Assembly (NCBI GenBank): GCA_035525225.1
Contig: DATLFA010000054.1
Location: 62,001-126,000, forward strand
Direction of reading: 5' to 3'
Length of the DNA stretch: 64,000 nucleotides
DNA from: DATLFA01 sp035525225
GTDB taxonomy: Bacteria > Actinomycetota > Acidimicrobiia > Acidimicrobiales > WLNW01
In this document: piece by piece, positions 55,602 through 63,003 of the stretch
Numbering within the stretch: position 1 is the first letter of the stretch
How the letters are laid out: every line of letters starts with the position of its first letter
Translations under genes and position numbers: made by a program
The notes under the pieces: generated by a model
Database searches by the model: none
What the model saw: the letters and a program-made list of their open reading frames with translations, nothing else
Told to the model about the DNA's origin: nothing

Positions 55602-55916
55602 ATGAAAGAGATACTCAACGACCTCGAGCGCTGGCAGCGGCAGGGCAAACGGGTGGCGATCGCACGTGTGGTCGACCTCGAGGGGTCGGGTCCACGATTG
55701 CCGGGTGCGGCGATGGCGGTCGCCGAGGACGGCGAGGTCTCGGGTTCGGTGTCGGGTGGCTGCGTCGAAGGTGCCGTCGTCGTCGAGGCGCTGAGCGTGC
55801 TCGAAAAAGGTGACCGGCGCATGGTGACGTTCGGCTACAGCGACGACGAGGCCTTCTCGGTCGGCCTCACCTGTGGGGGCACCATCCATCTGTTCATCGA
55901 ACCGCTCGACTGGTAG
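55602..55916 (+). CDS. XdhC/CoxI-family N-domain protein
   Basis: A 104-residue protein corresponding to the first domain of XdhC/CoxI proteins (GKRVAIARVVDLEGSGPRLPG, VSGGCVEGAVV, VGLTCGGTIHLFIEP). Family members bind the molybdenum cofactor and insert or sulfurate it. The usual C-terminal Rossmann domain is missing here but present in the next gene. Whether this short protein works alone or with the next is unknown. Its ribosome binding site comes from a repeat unit. Confidence 0.85.
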   Translation: MKEILNDLERWQRQGKRVAIARVVDLEGSGPRLPGAAMAVAEDGEVSGSVSGGCVEGAVVVEALSVLEKGDRRMVTFGYSDDEAFSVGLTCGGTIHLFIEPLDW

Positions 55917-55919
55917 TCG

Positions 55920-56708
55920 ATGGCGACGCCGATCTTCGATCAACTCCGGGCATCGATCCGCGCCGAACGCCCTGCCGCGTTGGCGACCATCGTCGACGGC
56001 CCCGGCACGGGCGCGAAGCTGTTGGTTCACCGTGACGCCGCGCCGGTCGGCTCACTTGGCAACGACGATCTCGATCGCGTCGTGGCGCGCGACGCATTGG
56101 GCGAGCTCGAGGCCGGTCGCTCGCTCGTTCGCCACTACGGCGAGCACGGTGAAGCGCGAGAGGAAGCGGTCGCGGTATTCATCGAGTCGTTCGCTTCGCC
56201 GCCCCGCATGTTGATATTCGGTGCCGTCGATTTCACGGCGGCGTTGACCCGCGTTGCGAAGATCCTTGGCTACCGCGTCACGGTGTGTGACGCCCGCGAG
56301 GTGTTCGCGACCAAAGCGCGGTTTCCGCTCGCCGACGAGGTCGTCGTCGATTGGCCCAATCGCCTGCTCGACGCGGTGGGCCATACGATGGGGCCTCGTG
56401 ATGCCGTCTGCGTGCTTACGCACGACGCCAAGTTCGACGTACCCGCGGTCGTCGGCGCGCTCGCCACTCAAGTCGGCTACATCGGGGTGATGGGCTCGCG
56501 CAAGACCCACGACAAGCGCACCGAGCGGTTGCGCGAGGCCGGTGTCGATGATGCCGGGTTGGGTCGTCTCATGTCGCCGATCGGGCTCGACATCGGCGCC
56601 CGCACTCCCGAAGAGACGGCAGTGTCGATCGTCGCCGAGATCATCGCGATGCGCACGGGGCGTCATGCGCCGTCGTTGCGCGACTCGAGCGGCTCGATTC
56701 ACCGGTGA
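55920..56708 (+). CDS. XdhC-family molybdenum cofactor maturation protein
   Basis: A 262-residue protein. The first 90 residues are a weak XdhC/CoxI N-domain; the rest is the XdhC Rossmann domain (RMLIFGAVDFTAALTRVAK, YRVTVCDAREVFATKARFP, YIGVMGSRKTHDKRTERL, PIGLDIGARTPEETAVSI). It probably delivers sulfurated cofactor to the hydroxylase. It starts three bases after the short XdhC-like gene and overlaps the nucleotidyltransferase gene by four bases. Confidence 0.9.
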   Translation: MATPIFDQLRASIRAERPAALATIVDGPGTGAKLLVHRDAAPVGSLGNDDLDRVVARDALGELEAGRSLVRHYGEHGEAREEAVAVFIESFASPPRMLIFGAVDFTAALTRVAKILGYRVTVCDAREVFATKARFPLADEVVVDWPNRLLDAVGHTMGPRDAVCVLTHDAKFDVPAVVGALATQVGYIGVMGSRKTHDKRTERLREAGVDDAGLGRLMSPIGLDIGARTPEETAVSIVAEIIAMRTGRHAPSLRDSSGSIHR

Positions 56709-57262
56709 CCATTGCCGCCGTAGTGTTGGCGGCCGGCGGCGGTACGCGTTTCGCCGGGCCGACGCACAAGTTGCTCGCCGACTTCCGCGGAAAGCCCCTC
56801 GTGCAGTGGGCCGTCGAAAACGCGGCAGCGGCGCGCCTCGACGATCTGATAGTCGTCGTGGGTGCGGTCGATGTCCGTCACGCGCTGCCGGCGGGCGTCA
56901 CCGTCCTCTATAACCCGCAGTGGCAAGAAGGGCAGGCGACGTCGTTGCAAGCCGCGGTTCGCCACGGGCGCCGGGGCGGCTACGACGCGATCGTCGTCGG
57001 CCTCGGAGATCAGCCGCTGGTGCCCGCGGCAACGTGGCAGACGATCGCGCGCAGTGATGGCCCGCTGGTGTCGGCAATGATGGACGGTCACCGCAGCCCG
57101 CCGATGCGCATCGCCAGGGAACTCTGGCCGTTGCTACCGACCACAGGGGACGAGGGAGCCCGCGCGCTGATCCGAAGTAGGCCCGACCTGCTCCGCGAGA
57201 TAGCGTGCCCGGGGCACGGGCTCGATATCGACACCCTGGAGGATCTGCCGTCGTGGAGTTGA
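56705..57262 (+). CDS. MobA-like nucleotidyltransferase, probable molybdopterin cytidylyltransferase
   Basis: A 185-residue NTP transferase of the MobA/MocA group. The nucleotide-binding start VVLAAGGGTRFAGPTHKLL and the metal-binding LGDQPLVPAATW are clear. The cluster encodes a xanthine dehydrogenase/CODH-type enzyme whose bacterial members use molybdopterin cytosine dinucleotide, so CTP:molybdopterin cytidylyltransferase (MocA) is the likely role; this is inference from context. The GTG start lies in the overlap with the XdhC gene; the 3' end overlaps coxG by 10 bases. Confidence 0.85.
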   Translation: MTIAAVVLAAGGGTRFAGPTHKLLADFRGKPLVQWAVENAAAARLDDLIVVVGAVDVRHALPAGVTVLYNPQWQEGQATSLQAAVRHGRRGGYDAIVVGLGDQPLVPAATWQTIARSDGPLVSAMMDGHRSPPMRIARELWPLLPTTGDEGARALIRSRPDLLREIACPGHGLDIDTLEDLPSWS

Positions 57263-57942
57263 ACAACGATTTCGAGGTAAACGCGCCTGTCGAAAAGGCG
57301 TGGGCAGTGCTGACCGATGTCGAAAAGATCGCGCCGTGTCTACCCGGCGCTCAGCTACAAGAGGTCGAGGGCGACGAATATCGCGGCATCGTCAAGGTCA
57401 AGGTCGGCCCTATCACCGCGCAGTACAAGGGCGCGGCCACCTTCGTCGAGAAAGACGACGCGAACCATCGGGCCGTGCTCAAGGCCGATGGGCGTGATAC
57501 CCGCGGCGCCGGCAACGCCTCCGCCATGATCACGGCTCATCTCCGACCGGTCGGCGATCGAACCAAGGTGTCCGTCAGCACCGATCTCACGGTCACCGGC
57601 AAGGTCGCGCAGTTCGGCCGCGGTGTCATGGCCGACGTGTCGGCCAAGCTCATGACGCAGTTCGCCGACAACCTCGAAAAACTCATGGAGGCCGAACCGG
57701 CCGCGGCGACCAAGGCTGACGATGCCGCGGCCGCTCCCGCTGCCGCCGCTCCCGCCGCCGCCGCTGCAGCACCGAGCGCGCCCTCGGACGGCGTGCGCAA
57801 GATCGATTCACCCGAAGCGAAGCCGGTCGATCTCATCGCCACCACCGGTTCGCCCGTCCTCAAGCGTCTCGCGCCAGTGCTCGGCGCGGTGGTCGGCCTC
57901 TCGCTCTTGTTGCGCCGGTTCCGCCGTCGTCGCAACAAGTGA
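57253..57942 (+). CDS. CoxG-like SRPBCC protein with C-terminal membrane anchor
   Basis: A 229-residue CoxG-family protein. The SRPBCC domain (residues 1-150: NDFEVNAPVEKAWAVLTDVE, APCLPGAQLQE, GRGVMADVSAKLMTQFADNL) is followed by an Ala/Pro-rich linker and a C-terminal hydrophobic segment with arginines (LGAVVGLSLLLRRFRRRR). Known CoxG anchors CO dehydrogenase to the membrane and binds quinone for electron delivery; the same may hold here. The GTG start overlaps the preceding gene by 10 bases. It is the last gene of the hydroxylase cluster and overlaps the DUF501 gene by four bases. Confidence 0.9.
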   Translation: MELNNDFEVNAPVEKAWAVLTDVEKIAPCLPGAQLQEVEGDEYRGIVKVKVGPITAQYKGAATFVEKDDANHRAVLKADGRDTRGAGNASAMITAHLRPVGDRTKVSVSTDLTVTGKVAQFGRGVMADVSAKLMTQFADNLEKLMEAEPAAATKADDAAAAPAAAAPAAAAAAPSAPSDGVRKIDSPEAKPVDLIATTGSPVLKRLAPVLGAVVGLSLLLRRFRRRRNK

Positions 57943-58397
57943 CGGCTGCCGACGATCACGCCGCGGTGGCGACCTTGTTGGGTCGCCTACCCGATTGCGA
58001 CTACGAGGTGGTTGCCCGCGATGACGAGGGACGGCCCACGGTGATCCGCAACATGCCGATCATGCGCGACGGCACACCGATGCCGACGCGTTTCTGGCTC
58101 GTCGGTAAGAACGAACGGATCGCGGTGAGCCGATTGGAAACGGTCGGCGGTGTGCGAGCGGCCGAGCGCGCCCTCGATCCGGCGGTGATCGCCGAGGCGC
58201 ACGAACGCTACGCGCGAGAGCGCGACGCGCACGTGCCCGCCGATCATGCCGGCCCGAGACCGTCGGGAGGAGTCGGCGGCACCCGGGTCGGGGTCAAGTG
58301 CCTGCATGCGCACTACGCGTGGTACCTCGCCGGCGGTGACGACCCGGTCGGGCGTTGGGTCGCGGCCCATCTCGGCGGTGAAGGCGAACTCGTGTGA
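57939..58397 (+). CDS. DUF501 domain-containing protein
   Basis: A 152-residue protein of the actinobacterial DUF501 family (Rv1025 type). It has the conserved segments FWLVGKNERIAVSRLETVGGV, GVKCLHAHYAWYLAGGDDPVG and an AHERYARERD helix. The Cys and His residues in the VKCLHAHYA region suggest metal binding or catalysis, but the function is unknown. In mycobacteria it sits between ftsB and ppx; here ftsB is 10.7 kb away. Overlaps coxG and ppx by four bases each. Confidence 0.9.
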   Translation: MTAADDHAAVATLLGRLPDCDYEVVARDDEGRPTVIRNMPIMRDGTPMPTRFWLVGKNERIAVSRLETVGGVRAAERALDPAVIAEAHERYARERDAHVPADHAGPRPSGGVGGTRVGVKCLHAHYAWYLAGGDDPVGRWVAAHLGGEGELV

Positions 58398-59329
58398 GCT
58401 ACGCGGCCATCGATTGCGGCACCAACTCGACGCGACTTCTCGTGCACGATGGTGCTCGTACGGCCGAGCGGCTGATGCGTATCACGCGTCTGGGCCAAGG
58501 CGTCGATGCGACCGCTCGGTTGGCCCCCGACGCGGTCGAACGCACGCTGGCGGTGCTGCGTGAGTATCGCGGCGTGATCGATCTCCATGGCGTTACGAGC
58601 ACGCGGATGACGGCAACCTCGGCTGCGCGCGATGCGGCGAACCGCGACGAGTTCTTCCACGCAGCCCGAGACATCATCGGCGTAGAGGCCGAGTTGTTGT
58701 CGGGCGAAGAGGAAGGCCGCCTTTCGTTCATGGGCGCGACAGCGGAGCTATCGGCGGCCGACGGACCATTCCTCGTCGTCGACATCGGGGGCGGCTCGAC
58801 GGAGTTCTCGTACGGGCTCACCGAGTGCGAGTACTCGCGATCGGTCGACATCGGCTGCGTACGGCTTACCGAAAAATACATCGCCCACGACCCTCCGCGG
58901 CCCGAGGAGCTGCTCTCGTGCTTGTCGCTCGTCGAGACGTACGTCGATGACATCGCCCGCGAGTTTCCGGGCTTGTCCGATGCACCGCGCTTCGTGGGAT
59001 TGGCCGGCACGGTGTCGACCACCGCTGCTGTCGAACAGGGGCTGGCCAACTACGACCGCGACCGCATTCATCACTTCGTGTTGACCCGGGCCGCCGTCGA
59101 AGACGTGTTCCGGACGCTGGCCACCGAGAACCGCGCGGACCGATTGGGCAACCCTGGCCTCGAGGCGGGCAGAGCGGATGTGATCGTCGGTGGGCTGTGC
59201 GTACTCGTGCAGATAATGCGCCAGCTCGACCTCGACGAGTGCCTCGTTTCGGAAAGCGACATTCTCGATGGCTTGGTCATGAGCCTGCGGAACCAAGGCC
59301 CGAGCGGCCTCCGGCAGAGCGGGAAGTAG
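58394..59329 (+). CDS. ppx: Ppx/GppA-family phosphatase (exopolyphosphatase/pppGpp phosphohydrolase)
   Basis: A 311-residue ASKHA-fold phosphatase. Motifs: AAIDCGTNSTRLLVHD at the N-terminus, TATSAARDAANRDEF, LLSGEEEGRLSFMGA, the phosphate-binding VVDIGGGSTEF, and GLAGTVSTTAAV. It is of the short Ppx class common in actinobacteria (Rv1026 type), acting on polyphosphate or pppGpp. The final 12 residues (QGPSGLRQSGK) come from the first unit of the repeat array that follows, so the native stop has probably been displaced. Confidence 0.92.
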   Translation: MSYAAIDCGTNSTRLLVHDGARTAERLMRITRLGQGVDATARLAPDAVERTLAVLREYRGVIDLHGVTSTRMTATSAARDAANRDEFFHAARDIIGVEAELLSGEEEGRLSFMGATAELSAADGPFLVVDIGGGSTEFSYGLTECEYSRSVDIGCVRLTEKYIAHDPPRPEELLSCLSLVETYVDDIAREFPGLSDAPRFVGLAGTVSTTAAVEQGLANYDRDRIHHFVLTRAAVEDVFRTLATENRADRLGNPGLEAGRADVIVGGLCVLVQIMRQLDLDECLVSESDILDGLVMSLRNQGPSGLRQSGK

Positions 59330-59391
59330 GCCCGAGCGGCCTCCGGCAGAGCGGGAACTAGGCCCGAGCGGCCTCCGGCAGAGCGGGAAGT
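59296..59391. repeat. Three tandem copies of the GC-rich interspersed repeat
   Basis: Three 32-base units at 59296, 59328 and 59360, identical but for one base. Each begins AGGCCCGAGCGGCCTCC and continues GGCAGAGCGGGAA. The first unit is read as the end of ppx, including its TAG; the third ends 13 bases before the next start codon. Confidence 0.95.
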
Positions 59392-59404
59392 AGCGTGGGC
59401 GGCG

Positions 59405-60499
59405 ATGATTCACCGCGATCGCATCCTGATGGGCCCTGGCCCGTGCAACCCGTATCCCGAAGTGATCGAAGCATTCGCACGACCGGTGCTCGGTCACCTC
59501 GATCCCGACTTCATCGCGTTGCTCGACGAGACGAACGAACGTCTTCGTCACGTCTTCCGCACCCAGAACGCGCTGACGTTCCCGATCAGTGCAACGGGTT
59601 CGGCCGGCATGGAGGCCGCGTTCGTCAACTTCGTCGAACCGGGCGACACAGTGGTCATCGGTGTGAATGGTGTGTTCGGTCAGCGCATGTGCGAAGTCGC
59701 CGCGCGGTGCCGGGCCGAAGTGGTGCGGGTCGACGTCGAATGGGGCCGGGCGATCGATCCGCAACAACTGCTCGACGCGCACCGCAACCCCACGATCATC
59801 GCGACCGTCCATGCGGAGACGTCGACTGGCGTGCGCAACGATGTAGCTGATCTGGGCGCGAACAAAGGTGACGCCCTGCTCCTCGTCGATTGTGTGACTT
59901 CATTGGCGGGCATCCCGGTCGAGGTCGACGAGTGGGGCATCGACATCGCCTATAGCGGCACGCAGAAGTGCCTCGGTGTGCCACCGGGTCTTTCGCCTCT
60001 GACCGTGAGTGCTCGTGCGCTCGATCGGGTCGTACCGACTCCGCAGTCGTGGTACCTCGATCTCAACATGATCAAGAAGTACGTCACCGGCGAAGGTGCC
60101 CGCGCATATCACCACACCGCCCCGATCTCGATGATCTACGCGATTCACGCCGGTCTCGGCGTCATCCTCGAAGAGGGCCTCGAGAACTCTTGGGCGCGTC
60201 ACGCCGAGTGCGGTGATCTGTTGCAGCGCGGTCTCCAGTCGATGGGCATGACGCTCTTCGCGCAAGAAGGACATCGACTGCCCGAGCTCACCACCGTTTG
60301 GGTTCCCGAGACACTGCCCGCGGGCACCGACGAAGCCTCGCTGCGGCGCGTACTGCTCCAGCGCTACGGCATCGAGATCGGCGGCGGGCTCGGCCCCGTC
60401 GCGGGCAAGGTGTGGCGCATCGGATGCATGGGGCACACGGCGCGGCAGCGCAACGTCACCACATTGCTCGGGGCATTGCGCGAACTGCTGCAGGGCTAG
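59405..60499 (+). CDS. Class V aminotransferase (serine-pyruvate/alanine-glyoxylate type)
   Basis: A 364-residue PLP enzyme of fold type I. The N-terminus MGPGPCNPYPEVIEAF, the cofactor-binding SATGSAGMEAAF, the aspartate in LLVDCVTSLAGIPV and the Schiff-base Lys188 in SGTQKCLGVPPGL are characteristic. The C-terminal GIEIGGGLGPVAGKVWRIG segment binds substrate carboxylate. It transfers amino groups among alanine, serine, glyoxylate and pyruvate; exact specificity is not determinable. It is preceded by a triple repeat array and has no strong ribosome binding site. Confidence 0.92.
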   Translation: MIHRDRILMGPGPCNPYPEVIEAFARPVLGHLDPDFIALLDETNERLRHVFRTQNALTFPISATGSAGMEAAFVNFVEPGDTVVIGVNGVFGQRMCEVAARCRAEVVRVDVEWGRAIDPQQLLDAHRNPTIIATVHAETSTGVRNDVADLGANKGDALLLVDCVTSLAGIPVEVDEWGIDIAYSGTQKCLGVPPGLSPLTVSARALDRVVPTPQSWYLDLNMIKKYVTGEGARAYHHTAPISMIYAIHAGLGVILEEGLENSWARHAECGDLLQRGLQSMGMTLFAQEGHRLPELTTVWVPETLPAGTDEASLRRVLLQRYGIEIGGGLGPVAGKVWRIGCMGHTARQRNVTTLLGALRELLQG

Positions 60500-60571
60500 C
60501 CCACATCGGTGCAAGGGCTCGCCTGGACGAGCGCCGAGCACGCCCTACCCCGAGCGCGTAAGGTGCGCGGC

Positions 60572-61162
60572 GTGACGACGTTGTACGGCCGCCGCGTCAC
60601 GTTGCGACCGCTCACACCGAACGACTTCGATGCGTGGCGCGAGGTGCGTCGGCGCAACTGCGCGTGGCTCACACGGTGGGAACCGACACGGCCGCCGGGG
60701 CAGCCCGACATCATCGAAGACTCCTCGGCGTTCTTCGCTCGCTGCGGCGCGCGCCAGCGCGAACGTCAACTTGGCGCCGGCTATGCGTTCGGTGTCTTCG
60801 TGGACGACAGCTTGTCGGGGGAGATGAATCTGTCGTCGGTGCAGCGCGGACCGTTCCAGAACGCATACGTCGGCTACTGGATCGACTCGGCCCGTGCGGG
60901 CTGCGGCTACACACCCGAGGCGCTCGTCGTTGCCGCACAGTTCGCGTTCGAGACGATCCGGCTGCATCGTTTGCAGATCTCGATCATTCCCCGAAACTCG
61001 GCGAGCCGGCGCGTCGTCGAAAAGCTCGATATCCGGTGCGAAGGCGTCGCAGTGCGCTATCTCGAGATCAACGGCACCTGGGAAGACCATATGCGATTCG
61101 CGGTGACGAGCGAAGAGTGGTGGGTTCGCCGCGACGAGCTCCTCGGCACCTGGGTCAGCTGA
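60572..61162 (+). CDS. GNAT-family N-acetyltransferase (RimJ/RimL-like)
   Basis: A 196-residue GNAT protein. It opens RRVTLRPLTPNDFDAWREVR, typical of RimJ-type ribosomal protein alanine acetyltransferases. The acetyl-CoA-binding region is GYWIDSARAGCGYTPEAL, followed by HRLQISIIPRNSASRRVVEK. The GTG at 60572 with AAGG upstream starts the family alignment; 21 further codons upstream lack similarity. Acetylates an amino group of a protein or small molecule. Convergent with the enoyl-CoA hydratase gene, 6 bases away. Confidence 0.87.
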   Translation: MTTLYGRRVTLRPLTPNDFDAWREVRRRNCAWLTRWEPTRPPGQPDIIEDSSAFFARCGARQRERQLGAGYAFGVFVDDSLSGEMNLSSVQRGPFQNAYVGYWIDSARAGCGYTPEALVVAAQFAFETIRLHRLQISIIPRNSASRRVVEKLDIRCEGVAVRYLEINGTWEDHMRFAVTSEEWWVRRDELLGTWVS

Positions 61163-61168
61163 CGATCG

Positions 61169-61930
61169 TCACTTCTTCTCGCGTGAGATCTGCTGCTGCA
61201 ACTTGGTGACGAGCTCCATGAACGGTGGTTGGTCCATCGACCATGCCTGGGGGTCGAGCTCGTGGGCGACCGCTTGCTCGCTCGTGTCGAGGCCCTGCAG
61301 ATGTTGGATGGTGGCCTTCGTGCGACTGGTCAGCTCGCGAGGGAACGAGGCGGCGCGCGCCGCCAACGCGGTCGCCTCGGCAAGCAGATCGGCATCGTCG
61401 ATGCAACGCCATGCAAGACCGATGTCCGCGGCGCGCTCGCCATCGACCGCTTCGCCGAACAGCACCATCGCCATGACCGTCTGATGATCGGTCAGGCGTC
61501 GCAATCGCCAGGTGTGGCCACCGCCCGGATGGATGCCGATCTGCATGAAGCGCGTATCGAAGCGAGCACTGCGTCCTGCGAGGATCACGTCACACGCGAG
61601 CGCCATGTTCATGCCGGCTCCGACCGCGGCACCGTTCACCGCTGCGACAGTGGGCAGCGACGTGTGAGCGATACGCAGGAACCCGGCGTAGATCTTGCCC
61701 AACGATTCTCGGTGACGACTGTTCTTCAAGTCTTCGAGATCGGCGCCGGCGCAAAATGCCGGTGGAGCACCGGTGAGGACGATGGCGCCGACGTCGTCGC
61801 GGGCTTCAATCTCGTCGAGGGCGGCGATCAGTTCGTCGTTGAGTTTCAGGTTGATCGCGTTGCGTCGGGACGGGTCGTTGAGGGTGAGTGTCGCGACGCG
61901 GTCGGAGACGTTGACGAGGACGTAGGGCAT
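61169..61930 (-). CDS. Enoyl-CoA hydratase/isomerase family protein
   Basis: A 253-residue crotonase-fold protein. The oxyanion-hole segments are PPAFCAGADLEDL and AVNGAAVGAGMNMALACDV. The position of the first catalytic glutamate reads GAGMNM; the second acidic region is MQIGIHPGGGHTWRLRRL, where proline and glycine stand at the usual Glu place, so activity may be isomerase or thioesterase-like rather than hydratase. The ATG at 61930 (MPYVLVNVSD) was chosen over a frame open to 62047, which overlaps the nuclease gene. Downstream of that nuclease on the same strand. Confidence 0.87.
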   Translation of the reverse strand: MPYVLVNVSDRVATLTLNDPSRRNAINLKLNDELIAALDEIEARDDVGAIVLTGAPPAFCAGADLEDLKNSRHRESLGKIYAGFLRIAHTSLPTVAAVNGAAVGAGMNMALACDVILAGRSARFDTRFMQIGIHPGGGHTWRLRRLTDHQTVMAMVLFGEAVDGERAADIGLAWRCIDDADLLAEATALAARAASFPRELTSRTKATIQHLQGLDTSEQAVAHELDPQAWSMDQPPFMELVTKLQQQISREKK

Positions 61931-61946
61931 CGCCGTAGTCTGCCAC

Positions 61947-62978
61947 CTACCAAGCGTCGAGCGAACCGTTGTCGTCGTCGTCACGCACACCGATCGGGCC
62001 CACGTCGTCGTTGCTCGTGGCGGCAACCGCCGATTGTCCTTCGTCACAGTCGTCGAGGAGCGGACACCACCGACACGCCGGCCCCGTGATCTTGCGTGGC
62101 ACTCGTGCCGAGTCTTCGAGCATCACCATCTTCTCGATGCCGGCGACGACCCGCATCACCGTGGTCTCCAGTTGAGCCACGGTGACTTCTTCGGGGATGA
62201 AGCGACCCTGGTCGAGGTAGTAGCTGGCAACACGGCGCGGGGGTGTCCCGATGCGCAGCGTCTCGATCAGCGCATAGAAACGGAGATCCTCGAGATGCGC
62301 CGGCGAGAACCGCCCGGTCTTGAAGTCGACCAGCACCTTGCCCGCGGTGGTGCCTTCGGGTTGTCCGAGTTGCAGATCGACCTTGCCCTGCAATGTCACC
62401 CGCTCGTTGAACAGGTCGTAACGCACACGGCTCTCGACGACCGGACGCCAGCGCGGCAACAGCCGTGGCCAACACTCGAAGAATTTGGTGAGTTGCTCGT
62501 TCGCGGCGGAACGCAACTCGGCACGTTCGATCTCTCGACATCCCTGCAGCCAGCGGGCGAACTCGTCGGTCCCTTCCTCGAGGCGAGCGATGGATTCGTC
62601 GACGAGCACGAGGGGTGTGAGCTCGCGGCGCCAGTGAATCGACGTCTCGATGGCCTTGTGGGCGACGATGCCGCGGGCCACCGGCACCGACCATTCGAAC
62701 TCGTCCTTCGCGAGGTAACGGGCCTCGCATCCGTGGGCCATCGAGAGCTTGCGTTTCGACACGAAGAACGTGGTGTCGGGTTCGAGGTCCGACAGGATGG
62801 GCCCGAGTCGACTCTCGAGCATGTGCAACAACTCGTGGCGGAGTTCGGCGTCGAACTGCGGTCGGCCGCCGCGGCGGGCGCCGAGTTGGTCGACGACATC
62901 GCGCTGCGCGGCATTCAGCGACGCAAGGTCGGGTCCCGAAGCATGAATGTTGCTCTCCGTGTCGGACACAACTGCCAC
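61947..62978 (-). CDS. RecB-like PD-(D/E)XK nuclease with probable [4Fe-4S] cluster
   Basis: A 343-residue stand-alone nuclease domain. The catalytic motif is Asp201 (GKVDLQLG) with Asp218-x-Lys220 (LVDFKTG), preceded by His107 in VAHKAIE. Four cysteines, Cys84 (HGCEARY) and Cys302, Cys305, Cys311 (CRWCPLLDDC), are spaced as in AddB/Cas4-type iron-sulfur nucleases, one before and three after the nuclease core. It would cut DNA ends, in repair or recombination. The acidic C-terminal tail is unstructured. The start is GTG at 62978, 25 bases from the divergent MFS gene. No helicase or CRISPR gene is near. Confidence 0.85.
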   Translation of the reverse strand: MAVVSDTESNIHASGPDLASLNAAQRDVVDQLGARRGGRPQFDAELRHELLHMLESRLGPILSDLEPDTTFFVSKRKLSMAHGCEARYLAKDEFEWSVPVARGIVAHKAIETSIHWRRELTPLVLVDESIARLEEGTDEFARWLQGCREIERAELRSAANEQLTKFFECWPRLLPRWRPVVESRVRYDLFNERVTLQGKVDLQLGQPEGTTAGKVLVDFKTGRFSPAHLEDLRFYALIETLRIGTPPRRVASYYLDQGRFIPEEVTVAQLETTVMRVVAGIEKMVMLEDSARVPRKITGPACRWCPLLDDCDEGQSAVAATSNDDVGPIGVRDDDDNGSLDAW

Positions 62979-63003
62979 GGTAGTCCTTCGGTAACGTACG
63001 CCT

